From Brachybacterium sp. P6-10-X1 (GTDB taxonomy: Bacteria > Actinomycetota > Actinomycetes > Actinomycetales > Dermabacteraceae): a stretch of 64,000 bases of DNA. The stretch covers positions 2,852,001 through 2,916,000 of the forward strand of contig NZ_CP017297.1 of the NCBI RefSeq assembly GCF_001969445.1, read 5' to 3'. Made by a program: the position numbers and the translations under genes. The notes below the pieces were generated by a model. It was not told where the DNA came from, made no database searches, and worked only from the letters and a program-made list of their open reading frames with translations. This document shows positions 8,641-17,057 of the stretch, piece by piece (the first letter of the stretch is position 1; every line of letters starts with the position of its first letter).

Positions 8641-8740
8641 GAGCCACCCGGCATCGCTCCGTGCCGAGCCACCCGGCATCGGTCGGTGCCGAGCCGCCCG
8701 GCATCGGTCCGTGCCGAACCACCCGACGTCGGTCAGCGAG
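8641..8740. repeat. Four tandem copies of a 25-bp unit
   Basis: The unit gagccacccggcatcgctcc-gtgcc repeats at 8641, 8666, 8691 and 8716, and the last copy is the most diverged. It fills the gap between the convergent M56 and lipoprotein genes. Confidence 0.93.
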
Positions 8741-8807
8741 GGGACGCCCCGTGCCGGCCGGTCCCGGGATATCGGGCACGAGTCCGTGCCGCGGCGCCGC
8801 GCACCGG

Positions 8808-10028
8808 TCAGCGGGTGCCGTAGTCCTCGTCGAAGGTCGTGGTGACCAGGTATCGGGGCCCGCCGACGTCCACCGCGGCCGCCGACTCACCGGAGAAGAT
8901 CTCGGGGACGGCGAGCGCGCCCTCCTGATCGACGTCATAGGGCTGGACCATGCGTCCCTGCGAGGTGTCCAGCACCACCAGGGTGCCCTCCTCCTGCCGC
9001 TGGGCGTAGGCCAGCCGCTCGCCGGCGGTGAGGAAGAGCAGCTGTTCGGGGTCCTCGTGCCGCCAGCTCTCCGAGCCGTCGGGGTCGAGTCCTCGGACCA
9101 TGGCCCCGGCGGCGACGACCGTGACGTCCAGGACGTGGTCGTGGGCCACCCGCTCGGCGTCGCGGGCGATCACGGCCCCGTCGGCGAGGTCGATCACGGT
9201 CCCGGCCTCGCGGCCGTCGCCGAGGACGGCGTACCCGGTGTTCGGATCGATGCGGGGGCCGATGGCGCTCCGCTGCGGGTCGAGCCCCTCGGGAAGCGTG
9301 ATCCGCCACCGCTGTTCGCCGTCGTCCGCCGCGAGCGCGACCAGCTCGCCGCCGTCGATCGTGACGACGAGTCCGCCGTGCTCGGCCAGGATCCTGCCGC
9401 CGTCGAGCTCCTCCTCGGTCAGCGCGATCTCGCCGGTCCCCGCGGCCAGGGCGGTGCGCGTCTGCGACGAGCCCATCGGAGAGGTCTCCGGCGCGGAGTA
9501 CACCAGCCCCTGCGCGGCCTGCGGGCCCGGCACCTCGACCGGTCCCCAGCGCACCTCGGCGGTGCGCAGGTCGTAGCCGGTCAGGCTCGTGGCCAGCGGG
9601 GCATCGCCGTCCGTGGCCGTGTCCGCGAGCACCGCGATCGCAGCCCCGTCGGCGTCAGCGGAGAGGCAGAATCCGGTGCAGCTGAGCGGTCGCTGCGCCT
9701 GCCACAGCAGGGTGCCGTCCTCGGCGACGGCCCGGAAGCGCAGGCGATCGCCGTCGTCGGAGTACCCCAGGAAGATCCCGTCCCGCTCGAGGGGCGTCGC
9801 GGTCCACCCCGGATCGACCACGATCATCGGGGTCATCTCCAGCGGCAGGCGCAGCTCGGTGACGTCCACCGTCTCGGCGCGCTCCTCCAGCACGGTCGGA
9901 GCGGGGTCGACGTCGACGTCCGGCCCCGTCCCGTGCCCGCTCGCGGTTCCCGCGGGCTGGTCGGGGTCGCAGGCGGCGAGGGCGGCCAGCCCCAACGGCA
10001 GGGTGAGGACGAGGGCGCGCCGCCTCAT
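8808..10028 (-). CDS. Lipoprotein with PQQ-type beta-propeller repeats
   Basis: A 406-residue exported lipoprotein. An n-region MRRR and a hydrophobic stretch lead to the lipobox LAAC with Cys20. The mature part shows repeated blades of the PQQ-binding-like type, for example DGTLLWQAQRPL, TGYDLRTAEVRWGP, ADDGEQRWRITLPEG and GLDPDGSESWRHEDPE. Such propellers act as scaffolds; no enzyme motif is evident. It is the last gene of the dsbA-ccdA-like operon and overlaps its neighbour by four bases, suggesting a role with secreted thiol proteins. Function remains unknown. Confidence 0.75.
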   Translation of the reverse strand: MRRRALVLTLPLGLAALAACDPDQPAGTASGHGTGPDVDVDPAPTVLEERAETVDVTELRLPLEMTPMIVVDPGWTATPLERDGIFLGYSDDGDRLRFRAVAEDGTLLWQAQRPLSCTGFCLSADADGAAIAVLADTATDGDAPLATSLTGYDLRTAEVRWGPVEVPGPQAAQGLVYSAPETSPMGSSQTRTALAAGTGEIALTEEELDGGRILAEHGGLVVTIDGGELVALAADDGEQRWRITLPEGLDPQRSAIGPRIDPNTGYAVLGDGREAGTVIDLADGAVIARDAERVAHDHVLDVTVVAAGAMVRGLDPDGSESWRHEDPEQLLFLTAGERLAYAQRQEEGTLVVLDTSQGRMVQPYDVDQEGALAVPEIFSGESAAAVDVGGPRYLVTTTFDEDYGTR

Positions 10029-10897
10029 CGGCGACCCGTCCGCGGAAGGACGGGTCCGACCTCGACGCGTCGGCGGCGCCGTCGATCATGGCGCCGCCAC
10101 AGGGCCAGGGCGAGCAGCCCGAGGACGGCGATCACCGCGATCTGGACGCCCGTCCCGCTGAGCGCGCTGCTGCGGGACTGCCAGCTCGCCAGCACGCTGG
10201 TGGGGATCAGGGAGGGCAGGGTGACCAGGCCGTTGGTGGTCCAGAACAGGACGCCCAGGGCGATGATCACCGCGCCGGTGAGGACGGTGGTGGTGTGCAG
10301 CGTCCGGCCCAGCACGGTGAACTCCCGGCCCCGCAGCAGCGAGCGGGTCCGGACGCTGAGCCGGTCCCACACGGCTGCGAGCACCATCAGGGGCACCACC
10401 ATGCCGGCACCATAGACGGCCAGCAGGATCGCGGCCAGGACCATGCTCCCCTGCCCCATGGCGAGGGTGAGCACGGCGCCCAGGATGGGGCCGGCGCAGA
10501 ACCCGGCCACTCCGCCCACGGCGCCGAGCAGGATCGTGCGCGGCAGTCCGCTGCCCCGCGAGGAGGCCTGCTGCGCGCGGTCGATGCCGGGCAGCGCCCG
10601 CGAGAGGTCGAAGCCGAGGCCGAGCGCGTGCATCACCCCGAGCACGATGAGGATCACGGAAGTGACGGTGACCAGCGCGGAGCGGTGCTGGGCGAACATC
10701 GTCCCGAGGGCGCCCGCGCCGATGCCGAGCGGGACCAGGGTGAGCACCAGGCCGAGGTAGAAGGCGAGGGCGTGCGGGAGCAGGCGGGCGCGGCTGGTGA
10801 CGGTGGCGGCGAAGAAGCCGGGCAGCAGGAACGCCCCGCACGGGCTCAGCAGGGCGAGCGCGCCGCCCAGGAAGGAGGTCAGGATCCCGACCTCCAC
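10025..10897 (-). CDS. CcdA/DsbD-family thiol-disulfide transport protein
   Basis: A 290-residue polytopic membrane protein of the cytochrome c biogenesis CcdA family, which passes reducing equivalents across the membrane. The two family cysteines are present: Cys20 in LLSPCGAFLLPG and Cys134 in VAGFCAGPILGAVL. About seven to eight hydrophobic segments follow, and the C-terminus is basic. The GTG start at 10897 lies one base after the DsbA-like gene's stop, and the gene overlaps the lipoprotein gene by four bases. Paired with a CPYC oxidoreductase, it likely keeps that protein's redox state. Confidence 0.85.
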   Translation of the reverse strand: MEVGILTSFLGGALALLSPCGAFLLPGFFAATVTSRARLLPHALAFYLGLVLTLVPLGIGAGALGTMFAQHRSALVTVTSVILIVLGVMHALGLGFDLSRALPGIDRAQQASSRGSGLPRTILLGAVGGVAGFCAGPILGAVLTLAMGQGSMVLAAILLAVYGAGMVVPLMVLAAVWDRLSVRTRSLLRGREFTVLGRTLHTTTVLTGAVIIALGVLFWTTNGLVTLPSLIPTSVLASWQSRSSALSGTGVQIAVIAVLGLLALALWRRHDRRRRRRVEVGPVLPRTGRR

Positions 10898-10898
10898 C

Positions 10899-11678
10899 TC
10901 AGCCCTCCGCCTCGGCGAGCGCGTCGTCGAGCGCGTCGGTGAAGACCTCGGTGGGCTGGGCGCCCGCCATCGGCGTGCCGTCGAGGAGGAAGGCCGGTGT
11001 GGACATGGCACCCAGCTCGATGCCCTGCCGGGCGTTGGCGTCGATGGTCGCCGCGACCTCCTCGGAGTTCAGGTCCGCGGTGAACTGCTCGGTGTCCAGA
11101 TCGAGGTCGCCGGCCAGCTCGACCAGCGAGTCCTCGTCGAGCTCCTGCGGGGAGCGGATCTCGCCGTCCGCGAAGAGGGCGTCGTGGTAGTCCTGGAAGC
11201 GGTCCTGCTTCGCGGCGGCGAGAACCGCACGGGCCGCCCGCTCGGACTCGTCCCCGTAGATGTTCACGTCGCGGTATTCGATGCGCAGCTCCCCGCGCTC
11301 GACGTACTCGCGCAGGACGGGCAGGGTCTCGTGCGACCACTGGGCGCAGTAGGGGCACTGGAAGTCGGAGAACATCACCAGCACCACCGGGGCGTCGACC
11401 GGGCCCTCGGCCAGGAGATCGTCGGGATCGCGGGCCTCCTCCTCGCTGAGGTCCGGCTGCGCCACCTGGTCGGGGTGCTCGACCGCGCCGGGCTGCTCGG
11501 TGCCCTCGGCCGGGGCGGCGGTGCCGGCCGCCTGCTCGGAGTCGTCGTCGCCGCCCATCCAGAGCGCGGCCGCGATCAGCGCGGCCACCACGGCGAGGAT
11601 CACCAGCGGAGCCAGCCAGCGGCTGCGCCCGCCGGAGGGCTGCTCGGCCGGTGTCCCGGTCGTCTGCGGGTCAGGCAT
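10899..11678 (-). CDS. DsbA-like membrane-anchored thioredoxin-fold oxidoreductase
   Basis: A 259-residue protein with an N-terminal membrane anchor (about residues 21-41), an acidic linker, and a DsbA-type thioredoxin domain outside the cell. The active site is Cys108-Pro-Tyr-Cys111 in FSDFQCPYCAQWS. The cis-Pro loop is seen as MSTPAFLLDG. The ATG at 11678 is preferred because GGAGAA lies 7 bases upstream; a GTG five codons earlier is the alternative. It heads a three-gene operon, and its promoter region carries two ACTAT-N5-ATAGT palindromes like the one before the blaI gene. Confidence 0.88.
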   Translation of the reverse strand: MPDPQTTGTPAEQPSGGRSRWLAPLVILAVVAALIAAALWMGGDDDSEQAAGTAAPAEGTEQPGAVEHPDQVAQPDLSEEEARDPDDLLAEGPVDAPVVLVMFSDFQCPYCAQWSHETLPVLREYVERGELRIEYRDVNIYGDESERAARAVLAAAKQDRFQDYHDALFADGEIRSPQELDEDSLVELAGDLDLDTEQFTADLNSEEVAATIDANARQGIELGAMSTPAFLLDGTPMAGAQPTEVFTDALDDALAEAEG

Positions 11679-11724
11679 CCGTTCTCCGATCACGCGGGGG
11701 AACGGCGCACCGCGGCACCGTTCG

Positions 11725-11755
11725 ACTATCCATCATAGTAACTATGGTGGATAGT
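11725..11755. promoter_or_regulatory. Double BlaI-type operator before the DsbA-like operon
   Basis: Two adjacent 15-bp dyads, ACTAT-CCATC-ATAGT at 11725-11739 and ACTAT-GGTGG-ATAGT at 11741-11755, are separated by one base and are nearly mirror images. They lie 47-77 bases before the DsbA-like start codon. The match to 7004-7018 indicates common control by the BlaI protein. Confidence 0.7.
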
Positions 11756-11798
11756 ACGCAGATCGATGCGCTCGACTCAACCTCGGGTGACCGGCCGC

Positions 11799-12119
11799 TC
11801 AGTGCGCGCCGCCCAGCTCGATGAGCAGCACGCCGGCGACGATCAGCCCCATGCCCCCGAGCATCGTCGGGGTCAGCGCCTCGCGGAACAGGACGCGGGA
11901 GAGCAGGGCGGTCAGCACGATGCCGGCCGCGGCCCAGACGCCGTAGGCGATGCCCAGCGGCATGCCGGTGGCGAGCGAGCCGGACAGGAAGGTGAAGGCG
12001 ACGACATAGCCGAGCACCACCAGCAGGTAGGCGGCGCGCCGACCGTCGGCGGCGACCCGCAGCGACAGGGTCGCGCCGACCTCGCTGACCACCGCGCCGA
12101 TCAGCAGGATCCAGCTCAT
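11799..12119 (-). CDS. Small multidrug resistance (SMR) efflux protein, second subunit
   Basis: A 106-residue protein with four transmembrane segments of the EmrE/SugE superfamily. The essential membrane Glu is present as SEVGATLSLR in the first helix, and the GIAYGVWAAAGIVLT signature lies in the third. It overlaps the preceding SMR gene by four bases (ATGA). Two adjacent unequal SMR genes usually form a heterodimeric pump. It is the last gene of a tetR-smr-smr operon. Confidence 0.9.
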   Translation of the reverse strand: MSWILLIGAVVSEVGATLSLRVAADGRRAAYLLVVLGYVVAFTFLSGSLATGMPLGIAYGVWAAAGIVLTALLSRVLFREALTPTMLGGMGLIVAGVLLIELGGAH

Positions 12120-12502
12120 GGCGCCCCCTCCCTTCTCGCAGCCGGGAGATCGGGGGTCGACCCCGCGCCCTCGCGCCGTCGGGCCCGGTGCGAGCCGATC
12201 TCGACCACGGCGACGCCGGCGGCGATCAGCACGACGCCGCTGATCTTCATCGCGGTGAAGGCCTCGCCGAACAGCACCGCCGAGAGCGCGGCGGTGAGCA
12301 CCACGCCGCAGGCGGCCCAGATGCCGTACGCGACGCCGAGCGCCATCCCGCGCCGCAGCACGAGCGCGAGGCAGCCGAAGGAGAGGGCGTAGCCGATCAC
12401 GACCACGATGTAGAGCAGGGGGCGATCGAGCGCCCCGCGCAGGGAGAGGGTCGCGGTGACCTCGCTGAGGATCGCCCCGACCAGCAGCAGCCAGGCGATC
12501 AC
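12116..12502 (-). CDS. Small multidrug resistance (SMR) efflux protein, first subunit
   Basis: A 128-residue four-helix SMR protein with the key Glu in LSEVTATLSLRGA and the signature GVAYGIWAACGVVLT. It carries a charged C-terminal tail of about 20 residues that its partner lacks. The GTG start at 12502 overlaps the TetR gene's stop (GTGA), so translation is coupled. It probably pairs with the following SMR protein to export cationic compounds or guanidinium-like molecules; the substrate is not evident. Confidence 0.88.
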   Translation of the reverse strand: MIAWLLLVGAILSEVTATLSLRGALDRPLLYIVVVIGYALSFGCLALVLRRGMALGVAYGIWAACGVVLTAALSAVLFGEAFTAMKISGVVLIAAGVAVVEIGSHRARRREGAGSTPDLPAARREGAP

Positions 12503-13086
12503 GCCTCGCCCCCGAGCAGGCCCAGGGCGAGGGCGTGGACGGAGCGAGCATCCTCGGCAGGCAGCTCGAGCTGGCCGGTGGCACGGTCGAACCAGAGCCC
12601 GTCGGCCATCAGGCGCACCGCGAGCAGGCGCTGCCGGGTGACGACGGGAGTGCCGGCGGGGATCGAGAGCCACCCCGCCAACTGCTCCTGCCAGCGCGCC
12701 GTGAGGCTCACGCGGAGCTTCGGATCGGCGAAGATCACCAGGTCCGCCGGGGAGAGCCGCGCGTGGCAGGCCCAGTCGAGGTAGGCGAGGAATCGGCGGT
12801 GGGCGGGCACGGCGGCGAGGTCCTGGACGCCGGTGCCGTGGACGGCCTCGATCTGGGCGAGCACCTCGCGCTCGTAGCGGTCGGCGATGTGGTCCAGCAC
12901 GGCCCGCAGCAGGGCCTCCTTGGTGGCGAAGTGGTACATCAGCCCGGTCTTGGTGACCCCGGCGGCGCGGGCCGCCGAGTCGAGGGTCAGCGTGCCGTCG
13001 ACGCCGAGATGGGACTCGGCGGCATCCAGCATCGCCATCCGGGCCGACGGGCGGTGGGCGGGTCGGGGCGAGGGATCGGGCGCCAT
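12499..13086 (-). CDS. TetR/AcrR-family regulator of the SMR operon
   Basis: A 195-residue repressor with an N-terminal helix-turn-helix at about residues 18-65 (MLDAAESHLGVDGTLTLDSA, then GVTKTGLMYHFATKEALLRA) and a helical ligand-binding C-terminus. It is first in an operon with the two SMR genes and overlaps the next gene by four bases, so it probably represses the operon and is released by an exported compound. An imperfect dyad lies 35-57 bases upstream of its start. Confidence 0.9.
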   Translation of the reverse strand: MAPDPSPRPAHRPSARMAMLDAAESHLGVDGTLTLDSAARAAGVTKTGLMYHFATKEALLRAVLDHIADRYEREVLAQIEAVHGTGVQDLAAVPAHRRFLAYLDWACHARLSPADLVIFADPKLRVSLTARWQEQLAGWLSIPAGTPVVTRQRLLAVRLMADGLWFDRATGQLELPAEDARSVHALALGLLGGEA

Positions 13087-13120
13087 GAGGACTCCTCCGG
13101 GACGGCGGGCCCTCGCTACT

Positions 13121-13143
13121 TTACTGGCCTCTTGGTCAAGTAA
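13121..13143. promoter_or_regulatory. Candidate TetR operator
   Basis: TTACTGGCC and GGTCAAGTAA form an imperfect inverted repeat around TCTT. A TTGACC box on the minus strand falls inside it, so a bound repressor would block the promoter of the tetR-SMR operon. The site lies directly between the TetR gene and the Doc relic. Confidence 0.5.
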
Positions 13144-13146
13144 GCA

Positions 13147-13326
13147 ATGGGGCGCGCACTCACGGTCCTGACGCCCTGCGGTATCACAGCTGTCGTCGTG
13201 TCCTATGGGCTCAACGACATCGATCTCGATGCCCCGGATGACGAGGCCTATGACCTGGTCATCGCCGTGGCGACGGGCGATGTGAGCCTCAAGGAGATCG
13301 CCGCAGCACTTTCCGACTGGCGGTGA
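13147..13326 (+). pseudogene. C-terminal relic of a Doc (death-on-curing) toxin
   Basis: The 59-codon frame ends with DIDLDAPDDEAYDLVIAV, ATGDVSLKEIAAAL and SDWR, which reads like the C-terminal third of Doc-family Fic-fold toxins. The first 20 codons do not match, and the catalytic HPFxDGNKR block expected just upstream is absent. No Phd antitoxin lies next to it. It abuts the TetR operator, so the efflux operon or its promoter probably replaced the 5' part of the gene. Identification rests on memory of the family pattern. Confidence 0.55.
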
Positions 13327-13353
13327 GGCTCCCGCCCCGGGCGGCGCGATTCG

Positions 13354-14106
13354 TCAGCCGGCGCTCTCTCCCGGCCCCGGCGCCCAGCGGGCGATCTGGG
13401 CGGCGAGGTGCCCGGCGCCGTAGCCGTTGTCGATGTTGACCACCCCGATGCCCGGCGCGCAGGCGGAGAGCATCGTCAACACGGCGGCGCGGCCGCCCTC
13501 GGCGACGCCGTAGCCGACGGAGGTGGGCAGGGCGACCACGGGGGCGCTGATCTGCCCGGCGACCACGGTGGGCAGGGCGCCGTCCATGCCGGCGGCGACC
13601 ACCACGCAGGCCGCCTCGCGCAGCTCCGGCAGGCGGGCGAGCAAGCGGTGGAGGCCGGCGATGCCGATGTCCGCGATCAGGCGGGTGGGGCGGCCGAGGT
13701 AGCGGGCGGTGAGCTCGGCCTCACGGGCCACAGGCAGGTCGCTGGTGCCGGCGCAGGCGATGATCACCTCTCCCCCGCTCGCCGCGGGCGGAGCGGCGGG
13801 CCAGACCAGCAGGTGGGCATCGGCCGCGTGGAAGGCGTCGGGCAGCACGTCGAGGATCGCCGCGGCCCGGGCCTCGTCGGCGCGGGTGAACAGCACGGGG
13901 CCGAGGCCGTCGTGGCCGGCGACGCCCAGCCGCGCGTACTCGGCGGCGATGGTGGCCACCTGCTCGACGCTCTTGGCGTCGCACAGCACGGCCTCGGGGG
14001 CGCCGCGGCGGCGCGAGCGGTCCAGGTCCAGCTCGAGGACGCCCTCGATCCGACCGTCCGGCTCGACGTGCCGCCCGCCCGGCGGGGCCGGCTCAGCTCC
14101 GGTCAC
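13354..14106 (-). CDS. larB: LarB: pyridinium carboxylase/hydrolase of nickel-pincer cofactor synthesis
   Basis: A 250-residue protein whose C-terminal half is related to PurE (AIR carboxylase). Landmarks are CAGTSDLPVAREAELTA, VVAAGMDGALPTVVAGQ and ALPTSVGYGVAEGG. LarB carboxylates nicotinic acid adenine dinucleotide and hydrolyses its phosphoanhydride, the first step toward the nickel-pincer cofactor of LarA. The GTG start at 14106 lies inside the end of larE (14-base overlap). It is the last gene of a larA-larE-larB operon. The GC-rich region downstream shows no obvious terminator. Confidence 0.9.
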   Translation of the reverse strand: MTGAEPAPPGGRHVEPDGRIEGVLELDLDRSRRRGAPEAVLCDAKSVEQVATIAAEYARLGVAGHDGLGPVLFTRADEARAAAILDVLPDAFHAADAHLLVWPAAPPAASGGEVIIACAGTSDLPVAREAELTARYLGRPTRLIADIGIAGLHRLLARLPELREAACVVVAAGMDGALPTVVAGQISAPVVALPTSVGYGVAEGGRAAVLTMLSACAPGIGVVNIDNGYGAGHLAAQIARWAPGPGESAG

Positions 14107-15073
14107 GATGGCTCGAGATGATCTGCAGGGAGAACAGGCCGGAACGGATGCCGTCGAGGTCGATCGTGACGTGGGCGAATCCCGCCTCCTTGCCGGCGGT
14201 GACCAGCGCGGTGCGGATCTCCGACTCCATGGCGCGGGCCAGTTCCGCCGTGGGCAGCTCGATGCGACCCACCTCGCCGTGGTGGCGCACCCGGCAGTCG
14301 CTGAAGCCCTGCTCGTAGACGGCGTCCTCGAGGTCGTCGATCTGGCGCAGCTTCTCGGGGGTGACGGACTGCCCGAAGGGGACGCGGGACGCCAGGCACG
14401 GAGCGGCGGGCTTGTCCGCGACCGGCAGGGAGAGCGCGCGGGCGACGTCACGGACCTGCTGCTTGGCCATCCCGGCGCTCGACAGCGGGCGCAGCACCCG
14501 GTGGCGGGTGGCGGCGCCGGAGCCGGGACGGTCGCGGCGCCGGGCGTCGTCGGCGTTCTCCCCGTAGGCGACGGCGTCGAGCCGGTGCGCACCGACGATG
14601 TCGTCGTCGATGCGGGTGAACAGCTCGTCCTTGCAGTGGAAGCAGCGCGATGCGTCGTTCTTCTGGTAGTCCGGGTTCTCGCCCTCGTGGGTGGGGATCT
14701 CGACGACGTCGATGCCGATCACGGCGGCGACCCGGTGGGCCAGGCGGCGTTCGCGGCGTGCGAGCGACGGTGAGACGCCGAGCAGGGCGACGACGTTCTC
14801 GGCGCCGAGGGCGCGCACGGCCAGCGCCAGCAGGGTCGCGGAGTCGACGCCGCCGGAATAGGCGACGCCGAGGCGCTGGACGGTGCTGAGCTGGGCGGAT
14901 ACCTCGTCGGCGAGGGTGAGAGCCTCGCCCTCGAGCGCCTCGGGCGTCATGCCCTCGACGTCGAATCCGGTGCGGCCGGGGTGGAACAGCGAGGTGGGGG
15001 CCGACGGGTCGGCGCCGCCGCCGGCGGCCGGGGCGGTCAGCGGGCGGGTGGTGTGCTGGGGGTTCGCGGTCAC
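14093..15073 (-). CDS. larE: LarE: ATP-dependent sulfur transferase of nickel-pincer cofactor synthesis
   Basis: A 326-residue PP-loop enzyme that adenylates the LarB product and installs sulfur on it. The PP-loop SGGVDSATLL lies near residue 57. Further conserved blocks are CFHCKDELF, AYGENADDARRRDRPG and APCLASRVPFG; the family's sulfur-donating cysteine is expected in the last. The GTG start overlaps the larA stop by four bases (GTGA). An N-terminal extension of about 35 residues (VTANPQHTTRPLT onward) has low complexity. Several ATGs exist inside, but the overlap supports the GTG. Confidence 0.9.
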   Translation of the reverse strand: MTANPQHTTRPLTAPAAGGGADPSAPTSLFHPGRTGFDVEGMTPEALEGEALTLADEVSAQLSTVQRLGVAYSGGVDSATLLALAVRALGAENVVALLGVSPSLARRERRLAHRVAAVIGIDVVEIPTHEGENPDYQKNDASRCFHCKDELFTRIDDDIVGAHRLDAVAYGENADDARRRDRPGSGAATRHRVLRPLSSAGMAKQQVRDVARALSLPVADKPAAPCLASRVPFGQSVTPEKLRQIDDLEDAVYEQGFSDCRVRHHGEVGRIELPTAELARAMESEIRTALVTAGKEAGFAHVTIDLDGIRSGLFSLQIISSHRDRS

Positions 15074-16404
15074 AGGGACTGGCGCTCCTCGGCGAGTCGG
15101 AACAGGACTTCTCCCGCGTGGTCGATGACGAGGGTGTCGGGATCCTCGCGCAGGGCCTCGATGTCCAGGGAGGCGGGATCCTGGTACAGGACGTTGTACT
15201 CCTCGCACTCCTGCTGCGAGATCGACGTGGCGAAGTAGCGGTTCACCCGTTGCTTCTCCTCGCCGGTGGCGGGATCGTAGGTGCCCAGGCCGGTGACGTG
15301 CGTGGAGTGGGCGAGCTCGCCCCAGGGATGGTCCTTGAACCGGTCCCACTGCTTCGTGAAGTACTCGATGTTGTGATACCCGATGTCGCGCAGGCCGGGG
15401 TGCATGGCGGCGACCTCGGTGATGTGCGGGGCGTAGATGATCACGTCGCCGCCGTCGGCGCAGACGGGCTCGGACTTGTAGAAGCCCTTGGCGCCGGTCC
15501 ACATGTCGTCGTACATCTCCGGGACCAGCGCCACGATGCGCTTGTACGGCGTGTCGACGTAGGTGATGTGGGTCTGCGCGGAGATCTTCGCGCTGGCGGC
15601 CCAGGCGGCCTGCGGGTCGCCGTAGGCGACGGCGCCGAGATCCGCCCCGCCCTCCTTGACGTCCATGGTGAAGCAGTACTTCTCGGTGGTCACGAGCTCG
15701 CTGGCGGCGTCGATGAGCTGGCGCACCGGGGTGATGCCGAGGGTGCCGATGATGCGGCTGGCGGTGATGAGCGCGCCCACCCAGTGGGAGATGTCGATGA
15801 CGTCGTGCACCGAGCAGCCGGGGAAGAAGTACTTGTTCCCACCGGAGAAGCCGACCACCTCGTGCGGGAAGACGGGGCCGACGATGAGGTTCACGTCCGA
15901 TTCGACGCACAGCCGGTTGATCTGCACGCGCATGGGGACGTCGGTGAGCAGGCCGCCGGTGAGCGCGGCGATGCGCTCGGCGGAGATCTCGCCGAGGTCC
16001 GCGATCTGGTCCGGATCGTCCCAGGCGTGGTTGACCACGGTCCATTCGGGGTAGGTGGCCTGCGCGCCGCGCTCGGTGGAGCCCAGCAGCGTGTCGATCG
16101 CGCCGTCGTCCATGGCGGCGTGGGTGCCCAGCGCGATCAGCACGGTCACCGAGGCGGCACGACCGGCGAGCGCGTCGTGGATCGCGGGCAGCACCTTGGG
16201 CAGCGGGACGGAGCGGGTGCCGTCGGGGACGATCAGGCAGACGGACTTGCCGTCGTAGTCGGTGCCGGCGAGCTGCTCGGTGACGAAGTCCCGGATCTGC
16301 TGGTCGGTGAGCGTCGAGTCCGGGCCGCCGAGCAGGGCGGCGCGCTCCGCGAGTCCCTCGGGGATCGGCTCGATGGTCGGCGTCGTCGCAGTCTGCTCGC
16401 TCAT
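15070..16404 (-). CDS. larA: LarA-family nickel-pincer racemase/epimerase
   Basis: A 444-residue DUF2088/LarA protein. Family motifs are VPDGTRSVPLPKVLP, ALGTHAAMDD, FPHEVVGFSGGNKYFFPG and DISHWVG. The His of LGTH, the His of FPHE, the Lys of GGNKYF and the His of ISHW match the four residues that contact the nickel-pincer cofactor in lactate racemase. The ATG at 16404 is favoured; the frame extends upstream but without family similarity. Lactate racemase is the best-known activity, but LarA homologues act on several 2-hydroxy acids, so the substrate is open. Confidence 0.88.
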   Translation of the reverse strand: MSEQTATTPTIEPIPEGLAERAALLGGPDSTLTDQQIRDFVTEQLAGTDYDGKSVCLIVPDGTRSVPLPKVLPAIHDALAGRAASVTVLIALGTHAAMDDGAIDTLLGSTERGAQATYPEWTVVNHAWDDPDQIADLGEISAERIAALTGGLLTDVPMRVQINRLCVESDVNLIVGPVFPHEVVGFSGGNKYFFPGCSVHDVIDISHWVGALITASRIIGTLGITPVRQLIDAASELVTTEKYCFTMDVKEGGADLGAVAYGDPQAAWAASAKISAQTHITYVDTPYKRIVALVPEMYDDMWTGAKGFYKSEPVCADGGDVIIYAPHITEVAAMHPGLRDIGYHNIEYFTKQWDRFKDHPWGELAHSTHVTGLGTYDPATGEEKQRVNRYFATSISQQECEEYNVLYQDPASLDIEALREDPDTLVIDHAGEVLFRLAEERQSL

Positions 16405-16568
16405 GGCTCCATGATGGACGCCCTGACCGGGGACGACAAGGAAAGGCTCGCTGTTGCCACCACCCCGGGTCGGATCCGGGATCGACGCATCGTGGCAGGT
16501 GCGCAGATCCGCCTCGCATCCGCTGAAAACAGGTATGCGACTGTTCCCGGCCGATCTACCCTGAGCGG

Positions 16569-17057
16569 ATGACCACGTCGGCCTCACCCCCGGCCCCGAC
16601 CGTCACGGCAGCTGCTGGCGAGGAGTTCGCGCTGCTGGAACGGCTCCTGCAGCTGTACCTCCACGACGTCTCCGAGCACGCAGGGTACGACGTCGACGAG
16701 GCCGGGTCCTACCGATACGCCTGGCTCGGCGCCTACCGTCACGACGCGGACCGTCACGCCTTCATCCTCCGCGTGGAGGGTCACCCGGCCGGCTTCGCGC
16801 TCGTCCGCGCCGGCGAGCCGACGCGCATGGCGGAGTTCTTCGTGCTCCGGAAGTATCGCCGCGGCGGCGTGGGAACCCTGGCCGCTCGCGACCTGATCGC
16901 CATGTTCCCCGGCACGTGGTCGATCACCCAGCTCGCGACGAACCGAGACGCCACGGAGTTCTGGCGCCGCGCGATCCCTGCGTCGTTCGACGAGTGCGTC
17001 CATGCCGACGGAGGCGTGGAGCAGACCTTCTCCACCGCGCCCCCGAAGCACGGCTGA
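16569..17057 (+). CDS. GNAT-family N-acetyltransferase
   Basis: A 162-residue acetyl-CoA-dependent transferase. The central motif AEFFVLRKYRRGGVGTLAARDL contains the RxxGxG/A coenzyme A loop around residue 100. A family feature, FWRRAIPASFDECVHADGG, follows. The start is the ATG at 16569, which is divergent from larA across 164 bases. The stop overlaps the next gene's start by one base (TGATG), so it is co-translated with a small phosphotransferase. Acceptor unknown. Confidence 0.85.
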   Translation: MTTSASPPAPTVTAAAGEEFALLERLLQLYLHDVSEHAGYDVDEAGSYRYAWLGAYRHDADRHAFILRVEGHPAGFALVRAGEPTRMAEFFVLRKYRRGGVGTLAARDLIAMFPGTWSITQLATNRDATEFWRRAIPASFDECVHADGGVEQTFSTAPPKHG

